Source: Gammaproteobacteria bacterium (GTDB taxonomy: Bacteria; Pseudomonadota; Gammaproteobacteria; Pseudomonadales; Azotimanducaceae). Taken from it: a stretch of DNA of 11,154 nt. The notes below the pieces were generated by a model. The model searched no databases, was not told the origin of the DNA, and saw only the letters and a list, made by a program, of their open reading frames with translations. The position numbers were made by a program, and so were the translations under genes. How positions within the stretch are numbered: position 1 is the stretch's first letter; each line of letters opens with the position of its first letter. The stretch covers positions 113,872-125,025 of the forward strand of contig PBAA01000009.1 in assembly GCA_002715785.1 (NCBI GenBank). Direction: 5' to 3'. Positions 1 to 7,024 of the stretch are shown piece after piece.

Positions 1-174
1 TTCTTCGGCTTCCCAACCGAAAGCATGGTTGTGCGAGGCCGGATTACCAAAGTGTCCATCGAACATCAGGCATCGGCTCATCTGATGCGCGACCCTCGGA
101 TCAACAGGGGTTGTCGCCGCGTAATCGAGGTATACCGGCCGTCGTCGTACCGAGGCATTTTTTGTTGATGGCAT
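1..174 (-). CDS. iscS: Cysteine desulfurase IscS, N-terminal 58 residues (runs off left edge)
   Basis: IscS is the PLP-dependent cysteine desulfurase that takes sulfur from L-cysteine and passes it to the scaffold IscU for Fe-S cluster assembly, and to tRNA thiolation enzymes. Translating the minus strand from an ATG at 174..172 gives 58 codons to the window edge. The segment PVYLDYAATTPVDPRV at residues 13-28 is the hallmark N-terminus of IscS/NifS class V aminotransferase-fold enzymes, and HFGNPASHNHAFG (41-53) is the next conserved block. The PLP lysine and catalytic cysteine lie beyond the edge. The first 12 residues (MPSTKNASVRRR) are a slightly basic extension relative to E. coli IscS. 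The ATG shares one base with the iscR stop codon (TAATG), so translation is probably coupled. No strong Shine-Dalgarno sequence is visible. Identity rests on the N-terminus plus its place directly after iscR. Confidence 0.93.
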   Translation of the reverse strand, partial: MPSTKNASVRRRPVYLDYAATTPVDPRVAHQMSRCLMFDGHFGNPASHNHAFGWEAEE

Positions 175-635
175 TAGATCAACCGGGCTTCAATAAGGTC
201 CACGTCCTCCAATCGACGTGCTATCGACATTATGTCACCCCGCTCGAGGAGTGACGCTAATGTAATCCTTGAAAGGAATAGATCGATCTGCATCGAAAGA
301 TCAGACCACAGTTCATGTGTTAAACACGTCTGCCCATCTTGGCAATCGCCTGAACCTCCGCAGCGCGTCGCATCAAATCCTTCGCCGACCGCGGTTAGAA
401 TCTCGGAAACGTTAATACTTTCGACATCGCCAACCAATTCATAACCGCCGCCCGGGCCACGGCTACTGCGGACGAGACCCGCCTTCTTGAGCCTTCCAAA
501 AAGTTGTTCGAGGTATGACTGGGAAATATCTTGACGCAAAGCAATGCCAGCCAGAGGCACGGGTCCGGCGTCATGATGGATCGCAAGGTCTAGCAACGCC
601 GTAACGGCGTATCGACCCTTCGTGGTCAGCCGCAT
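174..635 (-). CDS. iscR: Fe-S cluster-sensing transcriptional regulator IscR (Rrf2 family)
   Basis: IscR is a cytoplasmic Rrf2-family regulator. In its [2Fe-2S] form it represses the isc operon, and the apo form controls other promoters. The 153-residue protein opens with MRLTTKGRYAVTALLDLA, the canonical start of the family. A winged helix-turn-helix fills roughly residues 1-65, including the recognition region ISQSYLEQLFGRLKKAGLV and the wing RGPGGGY (59-65). The cluster ligands Cys92, Cys98, Cys104 and His107 sit at the same positions as in E. coli IscR, so cluster sensing should be intact. The C-terminus is shorter and diverged compared with E. coli (about 162 residues). The gene has its own promoter and an overlapping type 1 operator upstream and ends in a TAATG junction with iscS, consistent with negative autoregulation of the isc genes. 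The ATG at 635 is the only plausible start. Confidence 0.97.
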   Translation of the reverse strand: MRLTTKGRYAVTALLDLAIHHDAGPVPLAGIALRQDISQSYLEQLFGRLKKAGLVRSSRGPGGGYELVGDVESINVSEILTAVGEGFDATRCGGSGDCQDGQTCLTHELWSDLSMQIDLFLSRITLASLLERGDIMSIARRLEDVDLIEARLI

Positions 636-664
636 GACAAAATAGCTTTGTCCAAAGTCGCGCG

Positions 665-693
665 AGTATGCAATACCCGACCAAATTGGTCTA
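665..693 (-). promoter_or_regulatory. iscR promoter (sigma70-like -35 and -10)
   Basis: Reading the minus strand, TAGACC (693..688, four of six against TTGACA) is followed after exactly 17 bp by CATACT (670..665, four of six against TATAAT). The -10 ends 29 bp before the iscR ATG, leaving a short leader. Neither hexamer is strong, but the spacing is ideal and the -35 lies inside the IscR operator, as expected for a repressible promoter. This implies that iscR-iscS can be transcribed independently of trmJ. Confidence 0.6.
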
Positions 694-697
694 CTTT
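673..697 (-). promoter_or_regulatory. Type 1 IscR-binding site (operator)
   Basis: This 25-bp stretch matches the published E. coli type 1 IscR consensus (ATASYYGACTRWWWYAGTCRRSTAT) at 21 of 25 positions by my manual alignment. Its core GACCAATTTGGTC (691..679 on the minus strand) is an inverted repeat with six-base arms around one central base. It covers the proposed -35 hexamer of iscR. Holo-IscR bound here would block RNA polymerase, giving feedback repression when Fe-S clusters are plentiful. Binding itself is inferred from the match and the location. Confidence 0.78.
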
Positions 698-717
698 GAC
701 CGCAATCGTGCCATCAA

Positions 718-1110
718 CTATTTAGAACGCCTTCCAACGAATGCAATTTCGCCCATTGGGTTTCCAATCGTTCCCGACATCGACCCACCATCTATCGAAC
801 CTTCATAGACCATCTCGAAGTCTCCCATCGGCATGGAAATCAACATGCGAAACGAAAACGCTTCACCCTTCACCGCGATATCTTCAACACTTCGTTTACC
901 TCGTCGACTCTCATACGTTCCAACGTAGCCATCCACGGATTTCTGTATCGTCAGGATGGGGTTAGAGATGCCCATGGGCGTCTCGATCGTGAGGGTCCAC
1001 GTACCGACCAAATCCGATTTTGTGTCGGGAGCATGTGTCCCTGCCACACTCAATATGCTCACCAATAACATAGACCCCGCAAACACGCTTTTAGAAATGG
1101 TGGTAATCAT
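718..1110 (-). CDS. Small secreted beta-rich protein of unknown function
   Basis: I cannot name this 130-residue protein. It starts with a typical Sec signal peptide: MITTISK, a hydrophobic core at about residues 8-24 (VFAGSMLLVSILSVAG) and a likely signal peptidase I site near THA at about residue 27. The mature part of roughly 100 residues looks all-beta: VGTWTLTIETPMG, ILTIQKSVDGYVGTYES, FSFRMLISMPMGDFEMVYEGSIDGGSMSGTIGNP (split here only for description). It contains three PMG turns (TPMGI, MPMGD, NPMGE), suggesting a repeated strand-turn unit. Similar GTW...VDGxSMSGT small exported proteins are common in environmental bacteria as hypotheticals. I chose the ATG at 1110 over a TTG at 1140 because GGAG lies 8 bp upstream of the ATG and the signal peptide then begins at the methionine. 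It follows trmJ by 26 bp and is probably cotranscribed with it. No catalytic motif is visible. Confidence 0.8.
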   Translation of the reverse strand: MITTISKSVFAGSMLLVSILSVAGTHAPDTKSDLVGTWTLTIETPMGISNPILTIQKSVDGYVGTYESRRGKRSVEDIAVKGEAFSFRMLISMPMGDFEMVYEGSIDGGSMSGTIGNPMGEIAFVGRRSK

Positions 1111-1118
1111 TTGGTTAT

Positions 1119-1122
1119 CTCC
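1119..1122 (-). promoter_or_regulatory. Ribosome binding site fixing the start of the secreted protein gene
   Basis: GGAG on the minus strand lies 8 bp before the ATG at 1110. It favours this ATG over the in-frame TTG ten codons earlier, which overlaps the trmJ stop and would put hydrophilic residues before the signal peptide. Confidence 0.65.
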
Positions 1123-1136
1123 AACAGTGGTTAAAT

Positions 1137-1886
1137 TCAAAGATCGTCGGCACCGCGCTTTTTAACTGATCGTTCAACATGCGTTAAAACACCTCTTAGC
1201 ATCGCGACCTCCGTTTCGTCCATTTGAATTCGGCCAAACAAACGTCTCAGTCGAGTCATCGCCTGCTTAGGTGCTGTCGGATCATAGAAACCTATCTGCT
1301 CTAGCGTGCGCTGCAAGTGGTCGATAAATCCTCCTATTTCGGCGGCAGTTGCTGGTGCTCGGTCCCAATCCAGTCCTTCGGCCCCCTTACTCGAAGTCTT
1401 GTAGAGCTCATAGGTCACGACTTGGACTGCCATCGCAAGATTTAGAGAGGGATATACTGGCGAAGCTGGGATCTGCAGGTGCAGCTGGCACTTGGATAGC
1501 TCAGCGTTGGTAAGACCGCTCGATTCGCGACCAAACAAAATCGCGACTGGTTTGCCACCTGCTACACCGTCCGCCAGATTTCTCGCTAACGTTTCGGGGT
1601 TAATTTGCGGCCAGGGTACTCGCCGAGTTCTCGTGCTAGTGCCTACAACCAAACCACACGAGCCAATCGCATCGCTTAGATCATCAACGATGATAGCTGC
1701 ATCGAGCACATCGACAGCTCCAGCAGCACGCCAATCCGCCTGAGGATCGGGAAAACGTATTGGTCGGACGAGTATCAACGAGGTCAAGCCCATGGTCTTC
1801 ATCGCGCGCGCTGTCGCACCGATATTCCCTGGGTGACTCGGTTCAACCAGTACGATACGGATCTCGTTGTCACCGCGATCAGACAT
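1137..1886 (-). CDS. trmJ: tRNA (cytidine/uridine-2'-O-)-methyltransferase TrmJ
   Basis: TrmJ is a SPOUT-class (trefoil knot) enzyme that uses S-adenosylmethionine to methylate the 2'-OH of nucleotide 32 in the anticodon loop of several tRNAs. The 249-residue length matches the family. The conserved SpoU motifs appear in order: NIGATARAMKTMGL (21-34) near the N-terminus, ILFGRESSGLTNAEL (116-130) and YPSLNLAMAVQV (145-156), the latter two forming the knot and cofactor pocket. Residues after about 160 form the C-terminal helical extension typical of TrmJ. The gene is divergent from suhB and upstream of iscR, as in E. coli, where the gene was formerly yfhQ. The start ATG at 1886 is directly upstream of SDRGDNEIRIVLVEPSHPGN, the usual N-terminal strand. 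No clear promoter could be assigned in the 64-bp gap to suhB. Confidence 0.95.
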   Translation of the reverse strand: MSDRGDNEIRIVLVEPSHPGNIGATARAMKTMGLTSLILVRPIRFPDPQADWRAAGAVDVLDAAIIVDDLSDAIGSCGLVVGTSTRTRRVPWPQINPETLARNLADGVAGGKPVAILFGRESSGLTNAELSKCQLHLQIPASPVYPSLNLAMAVQVVTYELYKTSSKGAEGLDWDRAPATAAEIGGFIDHLQRTLEQIGFYDPTAPKQAMTRLRRLFGRIQMDETEVAMLRGVLTHVERSVKKRGADDL

Positions 1887-1950
1887 TCAAGAAACTCAAT
1901 TTCGATCTCTGCTAGCATACCGCGCCCACCGGGGTGGCGAGGACCCAACC
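1887..1950. promoter_or_regulatory. Divergent trmJ/suhB intergenic region
   Basis: This 64-bp gap separates the start codons of two divergent genes, so promoters for both should lie here or just inside the coding ends. I see -10-like hexamers, TAGCAT (1913-1918) facing suhB and TATGCT (1919..1914) facing trmJ, which largely overlap each other. Neither has a convincing -35 at 16-18 bp, so I assign no exact promoter. Confidence 0.4.
1939..1943 (+). promoter_or_regulatory. Ribosome binding site deciding the GTG start of suhB
   Basis: GAGGA sits 7 bp before a GTG at 1951. The next in-frame ATG at 1960 would be 16 bp away, too far for this site, and the frame upstream would run through the divergent trmJ start. 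The GTG start also reproduces the N-terminus of known SuhB proteins. Confidence 0.7.
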
Positions 1951-2769
1951 GTGCAGCCAATGGTCAATATCGCTTTACGGGCTGCTCGTCGCGCTGGGCA
2001 GATGATTTGTCGAGCCGTTGATCGAGTTGACGAATTATTGATCGAAGAGAAAGGTCGTAACGATTTCGTCTCTGACATCGATCGGAACGCGGAAGCGATC
2101 ATCATCGAGGCAATCCAAAAAGCGTATCCGGACCACAGTATCCTCGCCGAAGAATCGGGTATTTTCGAAGCCGACGGAGAATTCCGATGGATCATCGATC
2201 CGTTGGATGGCACGACAAATTTCCTTCACGGGATACCTCACCATTGCACATCCATCGCCATCGCCAAGGGAAACGCGATTCTTCACGGCATTACCGTCGA
2301 TCACCTTCGCAACGAAGAATTTACGGCATCACGTGGTGAGGGCGCTTATTTAAACGGTCGAAGAATTCGAGTCACGCCAACAACGACGCTGAGTACATCC
2401 ATGATGGCTAGCGGAATGCCTTGGCACGCCCAGCAAAAACATGGACCAGCATATGAGGCGATGTATCGAGAATTCACTGGTAGCACTCGCGGCGTCAGGC
2501 AAATGGGATCAGCCGCCCTCGATCTCGCTTATATCGCCGCTGGCAGGATCGACGGTTACTTCGAGATCGGCATCAAAGAATGGGACATGGCAGCAGGCAG
2601 CATTCTAGTGCGCGAAGCCGGTGGCTTCGTCGGAGACATTGCCGGAGGCGATCGTTTTTTGGAAACAGGCAATATTGTGGCAGCCAACCCAAGAATCTTT
2701 CGAGAAATGCTCCGGTGTATTCGGGCAGTCGTTAAGGCCTCAAATGACGTTGAGCTCGCCTTGGGCTAG
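1951..2769 (+). CDS. suhB: Inositol-1-monophosphatase family protein SuhB
   Basis: SuhB hydrolyses inositol-1-phosphate and related monophosphates using Mg2+. In E. coli it also binds NusA and serves in the antitermination complex on ribosomal RNA transcripts. With the GTG start the protein has 272 residues, close to the E. coli 267. The start VQPMVNIALRAARRAG resembles the E. coli MHPMLNIAVRAARKAG. The metal and phosphate site residues are present: Glu67 in AEESG, Asp83 and Asp86 in DPLDGTTNF (83-91), and Asp212 in EWDMAAG (210-216). The family blocks RNEEFTASRGEGAYLNG (120-136) and GSAALDLAYIAAGRIDGYFE (186-205) are intact. It is divergent from trmJ and convergent with secF, ending 6 bp before the secF stop. 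Which of the two roles dominates here cannot be read from sequence. Confidence 0.95.
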   Translation: MQPMVNIALRAARRAGQMICRAVDRVDELLIEEKGRNDFVSDIDRNAEAIIIEAIQKAYPDHSILAEESGIFEADGEFRWIIDPLDGTTNFLHGIPHHCTSIAIAKGNAILHGITVDHLRNEEFTASRGEGAYLNGRRIRVTPTTTLSTSMMASGMPWHAQQKHGPAYEAMYREFTGSTRGVRQMGSAALDLAYIAAGRIDGYFEIGIKEWDMAAGSILVREAGGFVGDIAGGDRFLETGNIVAANPRIFREMLRCIRAVVKASNDVELALG

Positions 2770-2775
2770 ATCGTT

Positions 2776-3696
2776 CTACGGCACGCTGTCAGCCGATTCC
2801 TTGTCAGGCACAGCGAGATCCTGACGGGTGATCTGGAGTGCCAACAAAATAGTAGCTGCAACATAGATTGACGAGTATGTCCCGATCACTACACCAATGG
2901 TCAGCGCGCGTGCAAAACCAGCAATTTGCTCGCCTCCCACCAACAGCAGAGCGACGAGTACGAACAGGGTAGTCAATGAAGTTACCAAGGTTCTGCCGAT
3001 CGTCTGGTTCAGAGAATAATTGATTATTTCGGCCGACGTACCTCGTCGAGTGCTCCGAAAATTTTCCCGGATTCGATCAGACACGACGATTGTGTCATTG
3101 AGTGAATAACCGATGACCGCCAACAAAGCCGCAAGCTCGGGTAGGTTAAAGGTCCATTGAAAAGCCGCAAACGCACCGATCGTAATCACCACGTCATGTA
3201 TCAACGCAGCCACCGCTCCGAGCGCAAACTTTCCGGTAAACCGAAACATGATATACACCATGATCATGCCCAACGCCGCGAGCAAAGCTAGACCCCCGTC
3301 TTCGGTCAGCTCGTCACCGACCGCTGGACCAACAAATTCTGAACGCCTGAGCTCCACCTTGCCGATCTTGGCCCCTAACTCTGCGCTTATTTGGTCGCCA
3401 AGGGTCGACTGGTTGCTGGTACCAGAAGCGCCCTTGTTGGGGGGAACTCGAATCAAAATATCCGTCTCGGATCCGAAATTCTGAACGACAGCATTTGCAT
3501 AGCCCGCATCGTCTAATACGCCGCGGACGATCGCCGGTTCTACCGGTTCACTAAATCCAACCTCAATCAACGCGCCGCCAGTAAAATCAAGACCTCGGTT
3601 TACTCCCAGCACAGTGAGCGCAACGACAGACCCCACCAAAATCACGCCAGAGAACATGACCGCCAGCGTACGCTTGCCCATGAAGTCAATGGTCAT
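2776..3696 (-). CDS. secF: Protein translocase subunit SecF
   Basis: SecF is an inner-membrane RND-family protein. With SecD it uses the proton motive force to finish release of exported proteins from the SecYEG channel on the periplasmic side. The 306-residue product shows TM1 (about 11-31), then the conserved RGLDFTGGALIEVGF (34-48), a periplasmic domain to about residue 120, VGPAVGDEL (122-130), and five further membrane segments near 135-152, 159-178, 187-206, 241-255 and 265-287. The signature SLNDTIVVSDRIREN (198-212) is intact. I chose the ATG at 3696, which overlaps the secD stop as TAATG and has AAGGTG 8 bp upstream. A GTG at 3705 overlaps that ribosome binding site and is unlikely. 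Last gene of the queA-tgt-yajC-secD-secF run. Confidence 0.96.
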   Translation of the reverse strand: MTIDFMGKRTLAVMFSGVILVGSVVALTVLGVNRGLDFTGGALIEVGFSEPVEPAIVRGVLDDAGYANAVVQNFGSETDILIRVPPNKGASGTSNQSTLGDQISAELGAKIGKVELRRSEFVGPAVGDELTEDGGLALLAALGMIMVYIMFRFTGKFALGAVAALIHDVVITIGAFAAFQWTFNLPELAALLAVIGYSLNDTIVVSDRIRENFRSTRRGTSAEIINYSLNQTIGRTLVTSLTTLFVLVALLLVGGEQIAGFARALTIGVVIGTYSSIYVAATILLALQITRQDLAVPDKESADSVP

Positions 3697-5612
3697 TAGA
3701 TCCACACCTTCTGTACTTGGCGACGTCCGTATACGAGGTGCACGATGCCGCGCGAGACAAAGATAGCCGTGAACATCGACGTCAAAATACCGATGGAGAG
3801 AGTTACGGCGAAACCGGCGACTGGACCACTCCCTATGCCGAGCAGAATGAGTGCAACCAATAGCGTGGTGATATTGGCATCCAATATCGTCAGAAATGCC
3901 CTTCCATAACCCGCTTGTATTGCAATGCTCGGGACGGATTTAGCAAGTTCCTCGCGTATGCGCGAAAAAATAAGAACATTTGCATCCACCGCCATCCCGA
4001 CGGTCAAAACGATTCCGGCGATACCCGGTAACGTTAGCGTTGCTCCCAGCAACGACATAACCGCAATAAGAACCGTTAAGTTCATTGTGAGAGCAATGTT
4101 CGCGACCAATCCAAAAACCTTGTAGTAAACGAGCATGAACAACAGCACCGATACGAAGCCGATCATGACCGCTTGAACGCCTCGATCAATATTTTCTTGT
4201 CCGAGAGAAGCCCCGACCGTACGTTCCTCGACGATGTACATCGGAGCCGCCAACGCACCGGCTCTAAGCAATAAAGCAAGGTCACGTGCCTCCGACATCG
4301 ATAAACCCGTAATTCGAAAACGGTAGCCAAGTGCCGCTTGAATGGTTGCCACGCTGATTAATCGACGTTCCTCACGAATACTGCGTTTTTCCACGATCTC
4401 GTCATCGATCAATTCGCGGGCAATAACCGGTTTTTGTTCGATGAATATAATTGCCATCGAGTGTCCAATGTTTGGCCCCGTAGCGCGATTCATACGCTCG
4501 CCACCCTCGCTATCAAGTTCGATGTTCACTTGCGGCAGACCTGTTTCTGGATCAAGGCCCTGGATCGCATTTATGACGCTGTCTCCAGTGACAATATTTG
4601 CTCGCTGCAGTCTTCGGGTCCGACCTTCATAGGACATTACTTCCAACGACGATGGTCGATCTTCGGGTTTGGCAACTAGACGAAACTCCAACGTTGCAAA
4701 TTTATCCAATAGGCGTTTTGCCTCGGAACTGTCTTGTACCCCAGGCAAGTCGATAACAATTCTTGATCGCCCAAGGCGCTGCACTAGGGGCTCAGCGACA
4801 CCGAGTTCGTTGATTCGACTTCGAAGTCCGGTAAGGTTCTGTTCGACCGCTACATCCTCAATCGTCGCTCGCGTATCGTCGCCAATACCGATTTCCACCA
4901 CGGGACTACCCTGTGACTCGGAGGCGACAATCGAATCGTAATCGTTGGTACTCCGTAAACGTCGCAAGGCCTGATCACGTGTCGTGTCCGTCGCGAAAGG
5001 GATGCGCACTAAATTCTCTTGCACCATGTTGCTGGACGCGCGATAACGAATGTTCTCCTTCCGAAGGTAGTCGGTCGCTTTTTCGGCTTCATCGTTGAGA
5101 GCTTTCGCTATCGCCGACTCCATATCGACTTCCAAGACAAAGTGGATGCCTCCGGACAAATCGAGACCCAACGTCATCGGCTGTGCGCCCAGATTCTGAA
5201 GCCAAGCCGGCGTTGTCGGTGCTAAATTCAGCGCAATCACAAACTGACGATCCTGCCCCCCAGGATTAAGTCGCTTATCCAATACGGCCTGTGCCCGTAG
5301 CTGGTCCGTGTCGGTCCCTAGGCGAATAAGCCCCCCTTTGCCGGTCGCGTCGGACCCCTTCACATGGATACCTTCACCGACAAGAATCTCGGCTGCTTGG
5401 GTCATGAAACGCTCACCGATTTTCAGATCACTATTATCGGTCTGGATCTGTATGGCGAAGTCTGGTGGATAGATATTGGGAGCCGCGTATATGCACGCTA
5501 GAACAAGAACGAACAGCGCAACAAAGTACCGCCACACCGGGTAGTAGTGAGGATTCTTGCTGTCATTTCTGTTGCCGAAAAGGTTCTGGCCAAATACGCC
5601 GTTATCTGCCAT
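3696..5612 (-). CDS. secD: Protein translocase subunit SecD
   Basis: SecD is the larger half of the SecDF proton-driven export accessory factor of the inner membrane. The protein has 638 residues against 615 in E. coli. Most of the difference is an N-terminal cytoplasmic tail of about 27 residues (MADNGVFGQNLFGNRNDSKN and on) before TM1 at about 28-45. The periplasmic part contains LGLDLSGGIHFVLEVD (148-163) at the start of P1 and GVAEPLVQRLGRSRIVIDLPG (271-291, split across the P1 fold). The membrane domain from about 478 holds five helices and the motif GMAVDANVLIFSRIREE (539-555), with Asp543 the family's essential membrane acidic residue. It overlaps yajC by 11 bp and secF by 1 bp. The start lacks a strong Shine-Dalgarno sequence and probably depends on coupling to yajC. 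Confidence 0.96.
   Translation of the reverse strand: MADNGVFGQNLFGNRNDSKNPHYYPVWRYFVALFVLVLACIYAAPNIYPPDFAIQIQTDNSDLKIGERFMTQAAEILVGEGIHVKGSDATGKGGLIRLGTDTDQLRAQAVLDKRLNPGGQDRQFVIALNLAPTTPAWLQNLGAQPMTLGLDLSGGIHFVLEVDMESAIAKALNDEAEKATDYLRKENIRYRASSNMVQENLVRIPFATDTTRDQALRRLRSTNDYDSIVASESQGSPVVEIGIGDDTRATIEDVAVEQNLTGLRSRINELGVAEPLVQRLGRSRIVIDLPGVQDSSEAKRLLDKFATLEFRLVAKPEDRPSSLEVMSYEGRTRRLQRANIVTGDSVINAIQGLDPETGLPQVNIELDSEGGERMNRATGPNIGHSMAIIFIEQKPVIARELIDDEIVEKRSIREERRLISVATIQAALGYRFRITGLSMSEARDLALLLRAGALAAPMYIVEERTVGASLGQENIDRGVQAVMIGFVSVLLFMLVYYKVFGLVANIALTMNLTVLIAVMSLLGATLTLPGIAGIVLTVGMAVDANVLIFSRIREELAKSVPSIAIQAGYGRAFLTILDANITTLLVALILLGIGSGPVAGFAVTLSIGILTSMFTAIFVSRGIVHLVYGRRQVQKVWI
3705..3710 (-). 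promoter_or_regulatory. Ribosome binding site for secF inside the end of secD
   Basis: AAGGTG on the minus strand lies 8 bp before the secF ATG at 3696. It is one of the best Shine-Dalgarno matches in this operon and fixes the secF start, since the alternative GTG at 3705 lies within it. Confidence 0.65.
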
Positions 5613-5931
5613 CTATCGACTTCAATGTTCCCTTCGGTAGGGTTGCACCTATCGAGCCTTTTTGCATGCGAATCTCAACGTCTCGTGCGATCTCCAGCAT
5701 GACAAAATCGTCTTCCACTTTCGTAATCTGACCTACGATTCCGCCACCCGCTACCACCTCGTCGCCCTTGGACAAGCCGCCGATTAATGCTTCGTGTTCC
5801 TTTCGACGCTTGCTTTGGGGACGCCACAACAAAAAGTAAAAAATAAGTACAAAGCCGACGAGCAATAGAATATCGATGGGGAAACCTCCTCCAGCTCCAG
5901 CCGCATATACAGTGGAATCAAACGGGTTCAT
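5602..5931 (-). CDS. yajC: Sec translocon accessory subunit YajC
   Basis: YajC is a small single-span inner-membrane protein that associates with SecDF and SecYEG. The 109-residue length equals that of the family. A short periplasmic start (MNPFDSTVYAAGAGGG) leads into one membrane helix at about 18-36, followed by the conserved cytoplasmic WRPQSKRRKEHE (36-47) and GLSKGDEVVAGGGIVGQI (52-69). Its start overlaps the end of tgt by 14 bp and its end overlaps secD by 11 bp, so it is embedded in the operon. It is not essential in E. coli and its exact job is unsettled. Confidence 0.95.
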   Translation of the reverse strand: MNPFDSTVYAAGAGGGFPIDILLLVGFVLIFYFLLWRPQSKRRKEHEALIGGLSKGDEVVAGGGIVGQITKVEDDFVMLEIARDVEIRMQKGSIGATLPKGTLKSIDGR

Positions 5932-7024
5932 CTACAGTATTCCAACCTTCGGTGAGGGCGAGGACGAGGGCCCGCAATTTACCGTTTTCGATAGCACCAC
6001 GCAAACGACTCATCAGGTCGTGGTAGTAGTGTAGATTGTGGATTGTCATCAAGGTCGACCCCAAGATTTCTTGACACCGGTCCAAGTGATGCAGATATGC
6101 TCTGGAAAACCGCGCACACGTGTAACACGCACAGGCAGCATCAACGGGCTCAGAGTCGTCTCGGTACCGCGCATTCCGAATTCTGACGACCCCTGAATCG
6201 GTAAAAAGATGCCCGTTGCGCGCATTCCGCGTCGGCATCACGCAATCGAACATGTCTACACCTAGACTCACGCCATGAACGAGATCTGCCGGGGTACCCA
6301 CCCCCATTAAGTAGCGTGGAGACGCCGCCGGCATGCTCGGCAGTATTTCTTCCAACACACTACGCATTTCGGTCTTCGGTTCACCGACCGACAGTCCGCC
6401 TATGGCGTACCCAGAAAAATCCATGTCCTCAAGCATCGCCAGGCTTTGACGACGAAGTTCCACGTACATGCCGCCCTGAACGATCCCGAACACGAGCCCA
6501 GAACCCGGGTAACTCGAGAGAGACCGCTGCGCCCAACGCATTGATCGAAGCATGGACTGTTCCGCTTCCCTTCGAGTCGCTGGATACGTGGTGCACTCGT
6601 CGAACACCATCACAACGTCGGCGCCAAGGTTGGCCTGCACAGACATTGCTAGCTCCGGGGTTAACGTCAACTGATCGCCGTTAATCGGCGATCGGAATTT
6701 GACACCGTCATCAGAAATCTTGCGCATTTCTCGCAACGAAAACACCTGGTATCCACCCGAGTCGGTGAGAATCGGCCCGTCCCAATCCATGAATTCGTGC
6801 AGCCCGCCGAGCCCAGCAATCACCTCATCGCCGGGCCTCAACATCAGATGAAACGTATTTCCTAGAAGTATCTGCGTGCCAACAAGGGACAACATGTCTG
6901 GGGTCATACCCTTGACCGACCCATACGTCCCACACGGCATAAACACGGGGGTTTCGACGGTACCGTTCGTCGTGGTTAGACGCCCGCGGCGGGCAGAACC
7001 GTCGATACCCAGCACCTCAAACAT
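5918..7024 (-). CDS. tgt: Queuine tRNA-ribosyltransferase (tRNA-guanine transglycosylase) Tgt
   Basis: Tgt replaces guanine 34 in the anticodon of tRNAs with GUN anticodons by preQ1, the base-exchange step of queuosine synthesis. With the start at 7024 the protein has 368 residues (E. coli 375) and begins MFEVLGIDGSARRGRL, the usual first strand. Key sites are present: Asp88 in LTDSGGYQVFSL (86-97), nucleophile Asp260 in GVDMFDCVMPTRNARNGHLF (255-274), and the zinc ligands Cys298, Cys300, Cys303 and His329 in CACYTC and TIHNLHYY. An upstream in-frame extension of 32 codons (to 7120) lies within the queA coding region and is not homologous to Tgt, so I exclude it; an ATG at 7048 is a less likely alternative. 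The chosen ATG overlaps queA by 8 bp. Confidence 0.95.
   Translation of the reverse strand: MFEVLGIDGSARRGRLTTTNGTVETPVFMPCGTYGSVKGMTPDMLSLVGTQILLGNTFHLMLRPGDEVIAGLGGLHEFMDWDGPILTDSGGYQVFSLREMRKISDDGVKFRSPINGDQLTLTPELAMSVQANLGADVVMVFDECTTYPATRREAEQSMLRSMRWAQRSLSSYPGSGLVFGIVQGGMYVELRRQSLAMLEDMDFSGYAIGGLSVGEPKTEMRSVLEEILPSMPAASPRYLMGVGTPADLVHGVSLGVDMFDCVMPTRNARNGHLFTDSGVVRIRNARYRDDSEPVDAACACYTCARFSRAYLHHLDRCQEILGSTLMTIHNLHYYHDLMSRLRGAIENGKLRALVLALTEGWNTVDEPV

Noticed and set aside
1867..1950. Longer N-terminus of SuhB from a TTG at 1867
   Set aside because: The GTG at 1951 has a well spaced GAGGA and gives the family N-terminus; the extension overlaps the trmJ start and has no conserved residues.
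2803..2825. GTCAGG/CCTGAC inverted repeat downstream of suhB
   Set aside because: No T run follows and it lies within secF coding sequence, so it is not called as a terminator.
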